A stretch of DNA of 38,867 nucleotides from Candolleomyces eurysporus (lineage: Eukaryota; Basidiomycota; Agaricomycetes; Agaricales; Psathyrellaceae). Below are positions 19,395 to 30,805 of the stretch, piece after piece. Location of the stretch: positions 1 to 38,867 of the forward strand of contig JANBPK010000898.1 of the NCBI GenBank assembly GCA_027579435.1, given 5' to 3'. The position numbers were made by a program, and so were the translations under genes. The first letter of the stretch is position 1, and each line of letters opens with the position of its first letter. Below the pieces are notes generated by a model, which worked only from the letters and a program-made list of their open reading frames with translations, ran no database searches and was not told the DNA's origin.

Positions 19395-20765
19395 GGGGGT
19401 CTAGAGGTTAATCCTGAGTACGGCTGCAGCAGTGCTGGAAAGGGAGATCAGCTGAGGTTGGAATGATGGTGGGGGCGAGCGAACGCGGACTCACCTAAAC
19501 TACACGAATGGCCAAGATAGCGGATTCGGGCTGAAAATCATGACAACGTTGCCTCCCAATGGGACGTGTAGTTTTACACCGCCAGGGAGAGGGAAAGACG
19601 ACGTGCGTACGAAGTCTATATCCTAATGTTAACTTCGACTCTTTTGACTCTCCTCTGGAAAGAATATCTCCTGTAGTTGCGTCCATGCATGCAGTGCAAT
19701 CAATGGGCAAGTCTAGCAGTTCTCGTTCTTGGAGGAACGGGACTGGAAGCGGAGGGTGTGGAGGGAGCCGTCGTTTACGGGGTTTTGGAAATAGCCGAGC
19801 GGTAGATTGTGGGAGTTGGTTGATCAGTGAAGGATGGCGGTGCTATGAGTGATCGGTGTGAAGACGCCTGGAGAGAGGAACGAGGGCAGGATGGCGATTC
19901 GAGAGCGTCGTATGTGAAGGAGCAGACGGGGCCAGGAATAGCGACGAGAGGATAAGCCTCCTCACTGAGTTCATCCCGAGAATGATAGTTCCGTGGAGAC
20001 GGTGATGTTGCAGCTTGGACTTTGTCGGGATATGAGGAATCAGGTCTAGAAAGATGGCGTGAAATCAGTATTCAGTGGACGCCTCTTCGCTAACGGACGT
20101 ACCTGGAAAGAGAAGCCGTTCAACCGGAGCGCCAGTATCCCATTCAATCACGCTAGTACATGCTCGGCAGGGTAGCTAATGTACCGTCCCAGGCTGTGTT
20201 TATGAGTTCTCGCAAGCAAAGGGTGACGCCCTGGACCAGGACTCGAACCTCTAGAAGTAGGCTGAACAATCAGTACGACAGCGTTCCGGAGTGTCATGAT
20301 GAAACAACCACGTACCAAGGTGAAATAGCAGACCACGATGTACAGATGGATTCAGAACGTTTGAACGGGAGCGAGTACGAACTCACCATGTTGTCGATAG
20401 CTGGCTGTTCACCGATCCGAGAGGTACCACTGGTCATCTACGGTCCCGAGCGTCTGGGAACAGACAAATGCTCGAGCTTGAGCACGGAGCAGAGACGTTG
20501 ACGAACAAACTAGTGGGAGGTTGGAGAGCAGTAGATGCATTCAGCCGCGACGAGGGTGGCACATTTTGGCAGACCTGCCGGCGGGTTTGGTTGGAAACCT
20601 GCACAAACAATACCCCTCAAGCTTTTCCGTTCTTCTTACGCTGCCGCCTCAGAACAACTCGATGCGCCGTTCCGCACGTTTTCTTTCTGCTTGACTCCCT
20701 GGACCTCTTCGAAATCACTCGATCTGACGACAGACCGGGTGTTGTGGCGGGCGTCGCTGCACCCA

Positions 20766-20855
20766 ACACCAATCCATTGACCAAAAGCCAGTCCTGGGTT
20801 GTGAGCCGCATCTGACTGAATATGCTGTAGCTAGGGTTTTACCATCCTCGTACGT
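20766..20855 (+). pseudogene. relic of TMEM184-like exon 1 (copy C)
   Basis: Matches the relic at 8493-8596 and the true exon 1 at 15557-15435, but with about 22 bp missing in the middle. The GTACGT donor is retained at about 20850. Not translatable as a TMEM184 exon. Confidence 0.65.
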
Positions 20856-21189
20856 CTTTCAATTGCATTTTGCACTGTTCTCGCCGTGGGTCGTAGGCGT
20901 GCATGGCCTCGTGGGTTGCAGATGGAAGCACAGTCGGTGCGGTTGGGTGCGGGCGTCTCTTGCTGGATATGGCGGTTCGGTTGCTATGATCAAGGGACCA
21001 CACGAGCACACCGCAGCAGAGGCCAAGGCTGTCGTTTTACATCTCTTCCCCCATGCGACGATGGTCAACAGTTATCCTCCGCCTGGTCTTCTCCCCACTC
21101 TCCCCTGACTCTGTACACGAAGGCTATCGCGCTCATCTCTTCCTTTTGACTGGTTATCTTGGGGAGTGATGAAAACTCCAAGTGCAACA

Positions 21190-21950
21190 GAATTGTTGAA
21201 TATGTCGCCACTGCGGCGCTTTCTTCCATCCACAAACAGAACCATGGCATGAGTGGCGTCAAGGTCTGTTATCCATCACTGTATGTCCCGACATGCGCTT
21301 CCTGACCTGAAATTCTCCCCTTCATATTCTTCCTCTCGATTGCCCGGATCTGCTTGATCAATTGGGTTGCTCGTAACATCAAGCTCGACACTCCTTATCT
21401 TGCCCTCCTCACCGGCGATTCTTTCGACTAGAAGCAACTCCATCTATACGACATCCCCCTTTCATTNGGTCACCTCGTTAACGTCGCCTATCTTGGCGCT
21501 CTCCTACTTTACGGAGGAGGCTTTACATCCGTGCACTGGCATATTAGCACTTGGTCGGCGCCGAAGTACACAGCACGTGGAAACCTCGCCAAATGTGACC
21601 AGGGGGTGCGTCGAGGACAACGATGTCTTCATGTCTGCGGAATGGCATCATGCCTCGAGGTTTTAATATCTCTCCGGCGTTTCACCTTGGAAATGTCGGA
21701 GCTTTTACAATGTATTATAATTAATATCTGATCGAATGAATAGAACGAATAGCTCAGTCAGTCACTTGAGGCCTCGTGAACATCTTGAAACTTCGAGAAC
21801 ATTCAATTAGTCTTATCGCGGTGCGAATCATCCGACCGGTGCCTGAACCCTCGATCTATCGAGCGACTGCGTATATCAACAATATCTAGTAGCTGCCTCG
21901 TGCCTGACAGGCATCCGCCGTCACAGATAGCTGCCCTTGCTTACACTTCG
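21190..21950. repeat. upstream block shared with A and B
   Basis: Third copy of the block seen at 4733-5438 and 8945-9640, here directly before the copy C ubiquitin-like-domain gene. It contains one N at about 21467. Confidence 0.75.
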
Positions 21951-21993
21951 CCCAAGTCTCTCTTCTCTCCTCAACATTGAACGTCGTTTCGAC

Positions 21994-23006
21994 ATGCCGG
22001 CCGATCGTACTCCGTCTAAGGGCAAGGGCAAGAGAGCGCGCGTAGCCTCTCCGTCGAAGATGCGCCGAGGGTTCCTTCAGGGCAAGAATATTGGCAGTCC
22101 GCCTGGCGGCGAAGAGCGTGAGTCTCCAGTCATTCGTCCACGGCGACAGACTAGTTAACGAAGGTTGCGGCCACTGCTAGAACCTGAGCCTCGCGGCCTT
22201 CAGATGCTACCAAATTGCAGCGACTTCTCCATCGGCCACGGAGCGACATTGATCAACGTGGCAGGAAACTACGTTATCCATCAATGCGCCGCTGCGCAAG
22301 GTAGGACCTTGCTCTTGTATGGACTGTTGCTGATAACCATGGAAGCGAATCGACTGTTCGATGGGAGGCTTCCCAGGACCGTGGGCTACAGTGACGCGAA
22401 CGCGTTGACAATCACGGATGCGCTAGATGAAACCTTCACCCTACCTTTATCGATTGTGCGCAGTTACGAGGTGGGACGAGATCTTCCATTATTTCCGTTT
22501 ATTGTTTCTGACTCAGACGGGGCAATCAGGACTTACATCGCATCTTGGTCGGTCATTTCAGAGGAAAGGTAGGCGAGGAGCGTGTCACCGAGAAGCGGTA
22601 TTGCATTGCAGGAGCAAGCAATGGAACATTAGTCGAGGCTCAGGATTGGAAGTCTGTGGTTACAGCAGGTGAGGCACTGATTATGAGCATGCTGGTGAAG
22701 CGGGAATGGGTCGAAGATCTTGCGAAAACTTGTCCGAAATGTGGAAAGACGGAACTTGGGACGTATTTGGACCAAGGGTGGCTTGTTTGGTGGGTAGCTT
22801 GACAAGCTTCGTCTTGATCGGAGGAGAGAAAGTGCTGAGTATGAAGTTGCAGTCGACGATGTCGAACCCGGTTTACACTGCCTTCCAAGCCGGTGTACGA
22901 AAGTCGCGGCCCGAGCAAGGAGGGCCAGGAAATGATACATTTTCGTCATCTAAGAACCAGCGAGATCGAGGTGGGCCAAATATTGAGTTTTCCAAGATGC
23001 CATTGA
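21994..23006 (+). CDS. ubiquitin-like domain (ULD_2-type) plus zinc-ribbon protein, copy C
   Basis: Proposed exons are 21994-22117, 22181-22470, 22530-22789 and 22853-23006 (275 aa), with introns of 63, 59 and 63 nt and matching phases. The N-terminus is basic (MPADRTPSKGKGKRARVASP), unlike copy B. FSIGHGATLINVAGNY replaces the glycine-rich motif. The ubiquitin-like region includes ALTITDALDETFTLPLSIVR and LHRILVGHFRGKVGEERV; the zinc ribbon is CPKCG...GWLVCRRCRTRF, completed only after the last splice. The C-terminal tail (FRHLRTSEIEVGQILSFPRC) is shared with copy B. The two copies keep the same exon structure and an open frame despite divergence, which argues that both were under selection for some time. 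Confidence 0.75.
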
Positions 23007-23127
23007 GACTGATGAGCCAGCACGCATTGTTTGCCACTTGTTCATTGACCCTGCGGAATACGGGATGTCGCTGAATCATTTTGCATTCATGGCTCGGTTT
23101 GTGTGATTCCGTGGATAACACATATAT

Positions 23128-23691
23128 ATGAACGATGTTGATTGCAAACGTCTTGACATGGCAGATGGTAAGTCAATTTGATTGAACCTGAATTTCTTGC
23201 CATTCAGCTCATCTGTTGTATAGAAAGTAAGTCTGCTTCCTCATGAACCTGAATTTCTTGCCATTCAGCTCATCTGTTGTATAGGAAGTAAGTCTGCTTN
23301 CTCATGAACCTGAATTTCTTGCCATTCAGCTCATCCGTTGTATAGGGTGTAAGTCTGCTTCTTCATGAACCTGAATTTCTTGCCATTCAGCCCATTTGTT
23401 GTATAGTGGGTAAGTCTGCTTCCTCATCAACCTATATTTCTTGCCATTTAGTGCATTCATTTCTTAGTACAATTTTGGGGAATCTTCAGGGCAACAATCT
23501 TGGCCCAATTTGCCTACTTCAGACCTGTATTCTGGCAAGTCAAGATGTTTGTAACACCTGCTCTGCCTTTAATTCCCTTTCACTCATGCTGTTGCTTCCA
23601 GTTGAAGAAATCCCAGAATGATCAGGACACTTGGCACACCCAACACATAATTTGCATGATCCTCCTGTGTGTATTTATTTTTCCTACTTGA
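23128..23691 (+). CDS. putative gene with four 3-nt exons (copy C)
   Basis: This mirrors 11008-11581. First exon 23128-23167 (MNDVDCKRLDMAD); 3-nt exons 23224-23226 (AAA), 23285-23287 (GAA), 23346-23348 (GGT) and 23407-23409 (TGG); last exon 23468-23691. Intervening segments are 56, 58, 58, 58 and 58 nt, all beginning GTAAGT; four end TATAG and the last ends TTCTTAG. The last exon reads QFWGIFRATIL, YFRPVFWQVKM, HSCCCFQLKKS, NDQDTWHTQH, aligning with copy B in the same phase. It begins 122 nt after the stop of the ubiquitin-like-domain gene, so it could be a second cistron, a 3' exon cluster of that gene, or a separate gene. No known domain. Confidence 0.45.
23168..23467 (+). repeat. tandem array of intron-like modules, copy C
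   Basis: Five units of 61 bp (one N at about 23300) contain GTAAGTCTGCTT at the start and CTCATCTGTTGTATAG or a variant at the end. The repeat is more regular than in copy B. Confidence 0.88.
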
Positions 23692-24145
23692 ATAATGTTA
23701 GTTTTTCTCCCTGCACTTCCCTGACTTATTGATCACATCAGGCCTCAACTCCAACTCAGTACACACTTCTCCTTGTGTTGAAACATGGCCTGTCAAGCTT
23801 TTGTGCATTATTTCACCTATGGACTGGATCTGGTGCCTGCATTTGTGTCTTATTTTTATCTTTTTTTTCCACTTCTCAGTTCATTGTTCCTGTGTCTGTG
23901 TCCTTTTGTTCTGGATGTGTTTTTTTAGTTGTCATATTGTGTTCCATCTTTCAGGTTTTCTGTATTCTGACTGCTTGAGTTGTCTAGGAAATAGACTGCC
24001 AATGATGAGAGACAGCAAGTGTTAGCAACCAATTACTCAGAGTTAACTTCCAAGCACCTAATTACCAAGCCTTAGACAGAGAAAGAGAGGAGGGATGAGA
24101 GTAACTGGGATGAATTAACCAGCTCAAGACTAACCCCCATCAATG

Positions 24146-24237
24146 CCCACTACTTTAGTAGTGGGTTTTTAGTAGGCCCCCCCCCCACTTAATGCTTACC
24201 TCAGCATTTTAACTATGCCTGCTACTCTAGTAGCGGG
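24146..24237. repeat. pair of palindromic hairpins
   Basis: cccactactttagtagtggg (24146-24165) and cctgctactctagtagcggg (24218-24237) are near-perfect 9-bp-stem palindromes 72 bp apart. Each is followed by a 'ttTAGTA' stretch and a C run. They may be terminal or subterminal structures of the transposon carrying the DUF6589 frame. Confidence 0.6.
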
Positions 24238-25324
24238 TCTTTAGTAACCCCCCCTTCCTAGATTACCTAAGAAACACGTCAATGTATAGCATTTTTGTCA
24301 CACGCTGTAATTGCCCTCTCATTCACTAAATTTTCAACTAAATGCACTCAATTGTGTGCAAGAGCATGCCTCTGTCACCCATATGCATTCCTATGAATAT
24401 TTATTACTGTTAATATCGCGCATTGTGAAACACGCCTGGATTCTATTTTTGCAGTAAACAAGGCACAACATGTGTATGCTTGTAGGCCCACCAGGGTTGA
24501 GGCAGAGGCAGAGGCTGAGCACCACTCTCGCCAAGTTTCCACCTGTGTCAAGTGGCATGCTACATGACAAACTATGTAGCAAAAAAAAGTGTTGCCAACG
24601 GTAGCATGGGTGGGTGATGAAGAGCACAACAGGGAGCTTGATACAGATGTTGATTCAACAAAAGTATTATGTTTCACCAGCTGTTACTTCCAATTTCAAG
24701 TTATGGCATAGGCAGGAGAATCCCTTTAACACCTAGTTTCTATCACCTAGCTTTACAGATACAGACATTGTTAAGTGGGCCAAACCTGAGTAGCGGGCGT
24801 TGCGGTGGAGCCAGCTTGAAGGGTTATACTCAGTATGTCATTCCCACATTTTGGGCATCCACATTCACCTTCATGTGCAAAGATCCGTCAACATAACTCT
24901 TCTACCTCTTACTCCACACTTGCATAAAAACTTGCAGTAGTTTTTTGCTTTGCAAGGTGGGTTGTGACAGCTGTCAGCAACAGTCATGCCTAGTCTCCCA
25001 TAGTCAGACTCAACGAGTTCGTGTCAAGAGGCTTGAATAGGACACTCACATGTAGAGTCTGATTTAGCACGTGCCCTCGTAACCGTTGGTGAAAACCAAC
25101 ATGTGGTGCTTCCATATATAGTCAAAATTTTTGCCAAATTGAGTTGTTTGGTTGATGGCCAAGTCGTGAATTCCCCAGTGCATTGCTCTTCATACGACAA
25201 CGTCCCAGCTATGTACTTGTCCTTTTGTGTAGCCAGTGTGACACTGCAGCCTGCACCATACAATACAATTATCGATTTCACAACACCTATTCCCTGTCTT
25301 GACACATTTACGACACCTTCAAAC
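24238..25324. other. upstream region of the DUF6589 relic
   Basis: No complete gene is seen. The plus-strand frame of the DUF6589 gene is open back to about 25103 but lacks recognisable protein features before the ATG at 25325. Confidence 0.4.
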
Positions 25325-26672
25325 ATGAAACGAAAGTTGTGGCACGACGAAAATCAAGCCCCACCAGGATCTACAGAACCTGCAAAGCAAGTGTGTTTAG
25401 CTGAAGACCCATTTGCAGGATCTTCTCTGGCAGCTTCTGATGCAAATAGATGTGGTTGCCCGCACTGTATTATCCCTAGAACAGACAGGGATCGACTGGA
25501 GTCCATCCTCCTTCAGATCAAGATCTGCGGCTGGAGCCTTGCTGAATGTTTCTTGCACCTCTTCTGACACGACGGTAGCAAGACAAAAGGGCGCTCCCCA
25601 CGACACTTGCAGATGGTATCCCACTTGCTCCAAGGCAAATCCAATCCATCTCTCAGCACCCTCTTGCACCTCATTTTCACCCACATCGACAGCAGTAACC
25701 CAACCAAGACCCCAGCCCAAGTCTACTCGTTTAAAGACTACACCACACTCAAGACATCCATGAAGTTGGTCCTCTGCTCATTTGCCATTCAAGTATCGAA
25801 ACAATGGCTCGTTTTTGAAGCAAAGAAAGCTGTGATGCCCGACAAAGGTTTGCATGCATCACTGCGACGGAATAGTAGGCACTGGGTGGAATGGAGCAAC
25901 GTTGGAGTTGCGACAGTGGAGACTACCAAGGAGATCCTTCAGAATCACCAACAGATTGCCTGGGGGTTTATGAATGTGATTTCTGGGGACGATGTGGTGG
26001 ATGGGTTGGAAGGGCTGGCTGAGGAGGAGCGATCGTCCAACAAGGGCAGCAAGCATCGCCCTGCTGAATTGGTACGTCCTGTCTCTCTGCATTTTAGCAA
26101 TTTTTTGACCTGAATCTTTTCAGGTTGTAACACATAGTCTATCCTCACTGTTATTTGCAAGAAATAGCAAGGCTCGACTTCTACCTCTCTCCATGGGATT
26201 AATGGCATTTGCGTCATCTACTCCAGTGGATGTGATGGCATACCTCTGCCAAATTGGGATTATGCCTGCATATGCGACAATCATTAAAACTCTCAAGGTT
26301 CTTGGTCACCATACAAAGATAGCTATTGCTGAACATGCCTGGGATCCCAATCAAGCTGGGTTTATTGTCTTTGACAATGTTCAAAACTATCTGCGAGTGC
26401 GCAATCACCGGTTTGGGAGATCAAATACTTTAAACATCGGTCTTGCTGCAACATATTGTGAACTCAGGAAGACTCCGAAAGCCACCCTATCATTCAAACT
26501 CAAGCAGGAGCAAGTTGGCTTGAACAAGCATGCAAATTTGACAACAGATCAGTTGCTGAGCCTGATAGATGGAAACCATCTTGATGAAGTCTTCTTGCTG
26601 CACTGGCTTCTTGTTCTCGTCAACTATATACCTCAGCTGTTATGTGCTTGCTCAGGTCGGTGTTGCACCTGA
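25325..26672 (+). pseudogene. DUF6589-type transposon-associated protein, truncated
   Basis: Starts MKRKLWHDENQAPPG; the conserved N-terminal region reads ICGWSLAECFLHLF, stop, HDGSKTKGRSPRHLQMVSHL. The stop is TGA at 25565-25567 where CGA gives the Arg usual in this family. Exon 1 runs to 26071, intron 26072-26123 (GTACGT..TTTTCAG), and exon 2 continues with LLPLSMGLMAFASSTPVDVM and GFIVFDNVQNYLRVRNHRFG, the DUF6589 hallmark. Similarity ends after LLHWLLVLVNYIPQL near 26640, so the C-terminal part is missing. DUF6589 proteins are abundant in agaricomycete mobile DNA; their biochemical role is not established. Confidence 0.82.
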
Positions 26673-26718
26673 GGCGGAGTTGGCCGAGGTTAAAAGAAGA
26701 GGGGTTTCTGGAGGGGAT

Positions 26719-27998
26719 TGTATCACGGTGATGTGTTCGGTGCTGCCGAGCTCAGAAACACACACACAAAATACCAACCACAACCTGTATACAAGCTGTA
26801 GGTAGTCACGCGGTGTGAGAGTCAGGCCGCACGAAAGTCAAAGTGCGAGTTTGTGGGGGTTATAGAGTGAATTAAGAATACTAAGTTCTCTTGTTCTCTC
26901 TTTGATACACTCCACAGAACTAGAAGTACCCTAGTGTACAACTAGTGAGATTCCTATTCCCAAGTAGTCAAGCCTTATGACTGCTTAAGTCCCTAAGTTC
27001 CAAGATAAAACTGATAGTTCACGCCGTGTGAAATATAAGCAGAAAGGCTTGATAGATTCGTCGATAAAACGCAAGTAAAGATAAAACAACAATGATACGA
27101 TGATGCCGCTCGAGTCAGTAGTTAGCGTGTATATATACTACTTCGAGCCACGTAAAAATAGATAGAGAGACACATGTGATAGACAAGTCATAGCCAATAA
27201 TAAGAGTCCAAGCAAAAGATAAAGAGAAAATAGAACCGGGGTATTGGTAGAGGCCGCGCCAAGATTGTAGCTGCGCGAGTCAGGCGCGCCTCTGAACGCC
27301 AAATTTAGATCACCATTTCCTTTCTGGTGAAGCCACGTGAGACGCCGACTGATGATCGAGAGTGGACGGGGCATCCTTGCTCCGCGTCCCCTACCCTCGT
27401 TGCTAGTCTCAAGCCACTTGGACAGATACGGTTGCCTCACCCGGCATCACCTGCACCTTTTCACCCGATGCCAACGGTCGGTCTGGTCATTCCCTTGACT
27501 CAGGACTTGAGCCGCTTCAGTTCCTCGCGCCGCGTCGGAGTTTATCACAGCCACCCAGCCGCGCCACCAGCCATGGACTTCGTCGTTTCGAAAGACCCTT
27601 CGTGCCGCTCCAGCACTTGTACTCGATGAACATGAAGCCGCCTGATTTCTGAACTTCTCTGGTAGTGCCGCCTGAGAGTCCTGACAGTTGCGTTGTAAGG
27701 TATATGACTTCTCTCAAGCCGCTTCAGTCGAGCCGCCTGACTTTTAGCACGGCGTCAACTAAAGTGGCTTCTTCGGTCAGGGTATAATACAACTGGGGCG
27801 GCTTCAAGTTGACAGCCTCGAGTAGCTTCAACTCTCGTGTCCCTAGAGTCATAGTACTAACTCTTTTCCCTCCAAGCCGCGTGAACCTTATCAATAGCAT
27901 AGTTATTCTTGTACTTAGAGACTCAGACCGTGTCATCTTTATAGTTTATTATCGCGAAAATTGAACTTATATTCGCTAAAACAAACGCGGTCGTATCA
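26719..27998. repeat. possible solo LTR with GCCGC motif cluster
   Basis: The segment begins TGTATCACGG and ends CGTATCA (TG..CA), as many LTRs do, and has no coding content. No matching target duplication is seen (flanks GGGAT and CCGGG), so the call is weak. Inside, 27330-27890 holds many copies of AGCCGCNTGA or its complement. Confidence 0.3.
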
Positions 27999-29228
27999 CC
28001 GGGCTTGTCTGGGGGATATCAGAACCTGATGATAAACCTGAGGTTGACAAATCCTGACCCTGGTCTGAGAGATGACGAAATTTTGGTGTTTTCAATACAT
28101 TTGGAGTGACAGTATGATCACTGGTATTTGCTGTAAATATGTTCAGGTCACTGATAATCAAAGGGACAACATATGTTGAATATACATACCGGAGTGGGTA
28201 CCTGAGTTCAGCAGGGATCGGTGTAGGACTCATGCAGCCGGCGTTCTTGCAATTGTGCTCATCACACCCTACTGGGTGGGTCATAAAATGATCATCAGCA
28301 TTGACAAAGGATATGCACCTGTAGACCCACCGATGTTTTCATGGTTAGTTGCTAAGATCAAGGGTTGGTTAATTATATACAAACAAGATCACAACACAAA
28401 CCTCTAGTTGAAACCTTGGTGGTTTCATAGTCATCATCAGTGGTTCCCTCTGGATACTTGTGCAGAACTGGTTTCACATTAGTTTGCAGAACAATGAGAT
28501 GGGCAAAAAAAAGACTTGCGCTCCATTGGGGGCATGGANGGGAGATCACACAATATCAGAGGCATTGCCGGTGAAAGTGGTGGGACGCATATCCCAAAAC
28601 ATTGGCCAATTGTGTACCCAATCCCTTGTCGATGGGTCTCTCGTCTCTAGCCAGTGTTGATGGTTAACCGATAGGCGCCTGATTGCTCGCCGCCGAAGTT
28701 GAGATGGATGAACTTCAGGGGTGACATTGCTGCTTAGCACGGTTTGGTAGCTGATCCCATGTAATGTCGTCAACCTCGGTGGGAAACTTGGTGTTCATGG
28801 TCAGGTTTTGCTGACCAATGTTTGGGCTGAGGGTTAGGTAGGAAGTGTCTATTTTAAGATTAGCTATGCTTCAAGGGCCTTAACCCGGCAAATCGGACAT
28901 ACGGAGATTTGTGATATCCACCGGCAGCAAAGTCACTGGAGATATTTCATAAGCGGAAATGTCATAAATGTTATTGATCTTCTCATGAACTTGATAAGGA
29001 AAGAAAACATACGGCTTGCAGCGAGACTTGTGAGTGGAGAGTTAAACACGTCGCTCATGATGGTGGTCGAGTACTAAGGAGGTTGAACACTAGCCATGCT
29101 CAGGTTTAAAGTTTTTCCAGAATCACGTGATTCAGGCAGCTGAACTTGAATCTTAAAATTTGTAAATCGCGCTTCGATGGGAAACTACACCTTGTCTCTC
29201 TCTTTCATCATCTCAAACCCCAGGAACA
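27999..29228. other. no recognisable gene
   Basis: Short frames on both strands lack domains. One N at 28540. Probably decayed transposon sequence, judging by its surroundings. Confidence 0.4.
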
Positions 29229-29719
29229 ATGGCCGACCTCACCAGCAACATCCACAATTTGGAACTTGCTCTCTCTGATTCTAGTGTGCGAACCGACAAG
29301 CAGCTTTTCTGAGAAGAAGGGCAGCAGATGGTAAGTCAATTACCACTTTGTCAAATCTGCACTAGACTCATTCAGGATCTACAGGAGGCTGCGATTCGCC
29401 AATTGCGGGAGGCGAAAAAAGATGAAAAACATAAGGTCATGGGTCTGGTGATTTCAAAGTTTTGCAGCAAATATTTGGAAGTGTGGAAAGCCATCCAGGA
29501 TGGCCATGAAATCAAGTTTCATCGTGGATGGGAGGTAAGCGCTAAGCACACTTCTGTGATTCTGAATTTCTGATTTCCAGGGGATCTTTCTGGCAATCAG
29601 CTACCGCTTGCCGCGGATGTAAAGACGGCGGTTTCCAAAGGCAAGGTGCCTGAACGGCCTGCTCAAAAGCTGCCAAAGATTGACTTGAACAACCCACCCT
29701 GGCGAGATAAGGTGAGTAT
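29229..29719 (+). pseudogene. unidentified spliced relic
   Basis: Exon 1 starts at ATG 29229 (MADLTSNIHNLELALSDSSV), contains a TGA at 29310-29312 where CGA would read through, and ends at 29330. After a 45-nt intron, exon 2 (29376-29534) reads QEAAIRQLREAKKDEKHKVM and CSKYLEVWKAIQDGHEIKFH. After a 46-nt intron the third exon is one base out of frame; in the shifted frame it reads DLSGNQLPLAADVKTAVSKG and KLPKIDLNNPPWRDK up to a GTGAGT donor at 29713. The family is not recognised; the features suggest a dead transposon-encoded protein. Confidence 0.5.
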
Positions 29720-30562
29720 TGGCAGCTATTTCAACATAGAATGGCCAGGTACATGGAAGCAGGATCCCCTTGATCCAAGGACCAAAACCTGAGTTTGAAG
29801 GTGGTGAGAAATACCAAAATGTGGAGTTGCTCTCTTGAGAGCATAGTTGGGGAGTGGTGACAGACATGAAGAGTGATGACCAATACTCTGGGTCCTGAAG
29901 TATACTGCTGCCAGGTTAGGAGTGTGTGTGAGAGATTCCCTCTAGCACAAGGTGGCTCTTCCAGAAGATTTTCTGGGATATGAGGAGGGGGACAGGGTTC
30001 AGGTGGAGGAGTGGAGGCTGGTGAGGCAAAGGGATGTTACCAACCATTGTCTGTGGGTGTGGTCAGGAGAGTCAAGGAGAGATCATAGAGGGAAGGGAAA
30101 TGGACCTCCTCGCTCAATAATGGGCGAGTGTGAGGATGATGTTGTCTATGTAGTTGGCAATGTGGAGTTCAAAGGAGCTCAAGATGACCTGCCTTGAAGG
30201 ATAGCATTCAAAGCATGTAATATCCACAATAGTTGTTCCTTTTTTATAGCAAAGGGACCCAATAGATGATGTAGCTGTAGGAGTGCAACCAGCTCTTGAG
30301 CAGAGGGCGACAATGGGGAATCNAGCTAGTGAGTCAAATAGGGTGAGGGTGTGAACAATTGGGATTGTGAGCAGGATCTGGCCAAGGCTAAGGTCAAGGC
30401 CTCTGACTAGTGCAGGATAAGGGATGACGTCTAGGCAAATGTACTTGTTGTTGAGCATCCACTGTGTTCTCAGTGAGAGCATATGCAAGGTAAGAAGTCC
30501 AGGATTGTCTGTCAGGCACCAGGTACAAGTAGACAAGGATTGATTCTTGAGAGCAAGCTAAA
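29720..30562. other. no supported gene; open minus-strand frame
   Basis: A minus-strand frame at 30536-30114 is open for 140 codons (TDNPGLLTLHMLSLRTQWML) with one N at 30323, but no domain is recognised and no splice structure could be built. Confidence 0.3.
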
Positions 30563-30567
30563 GAAAC

Positions 30568-30804
30568 TGTCAAGATTTCATTCGGAGTTTCTTTTGCGGT
30601 CACATGATTCCTTCGAGTAGATATATTCCATCCACGTTCTCTTCCACAGCTCAGATTCTTTTCCCCTTATCTGAGCTGTCAGTTCTCTCGTATTCCATTC
30701 ATCTACTCTGACTGATTCATGTACTAGCACCTATCGGTGTCTAGGTAGATTCTATAGATTCTTTTCCCCTTATCTGAGCTCACCTATCGGTGTCTAGTCT
30801 GACA
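30568..30804 (+). repeat. 5' LTR of the copia element
   Basis: 237 bp. It contains internal duplications: 'attcttttccccttatctga' occurs twice, as does 'cacctatcggtgtctag'. The A/T-rich 'gatatattcc' near 30618 could serve as a TATA-like element. Confidence 0.95.
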
Positions 30805-30805
30805 A

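Larger units (their letters stand above)
19395..24020. repeat. segmental duplication, copy C
   Basis: This is the direct-orientation partner of copy B (about 6815-11958). It lacks the MITE present in B and has its own insertions near 20165-20460. The 5' exon of the unidentified minus-strand gene is decayed here (stop and frameshift around 19500-19730), whereas the ubiquitin-like-domain gene and the 3-nt-exon array are well kept. Confidence 0.82.

Noticed and set aside
20230..20320. Possible minus-strand tRNA ('ggttcgagtcc')
   Set aside because: The T-stem pairs at only three positions and no acceptor stem is found.
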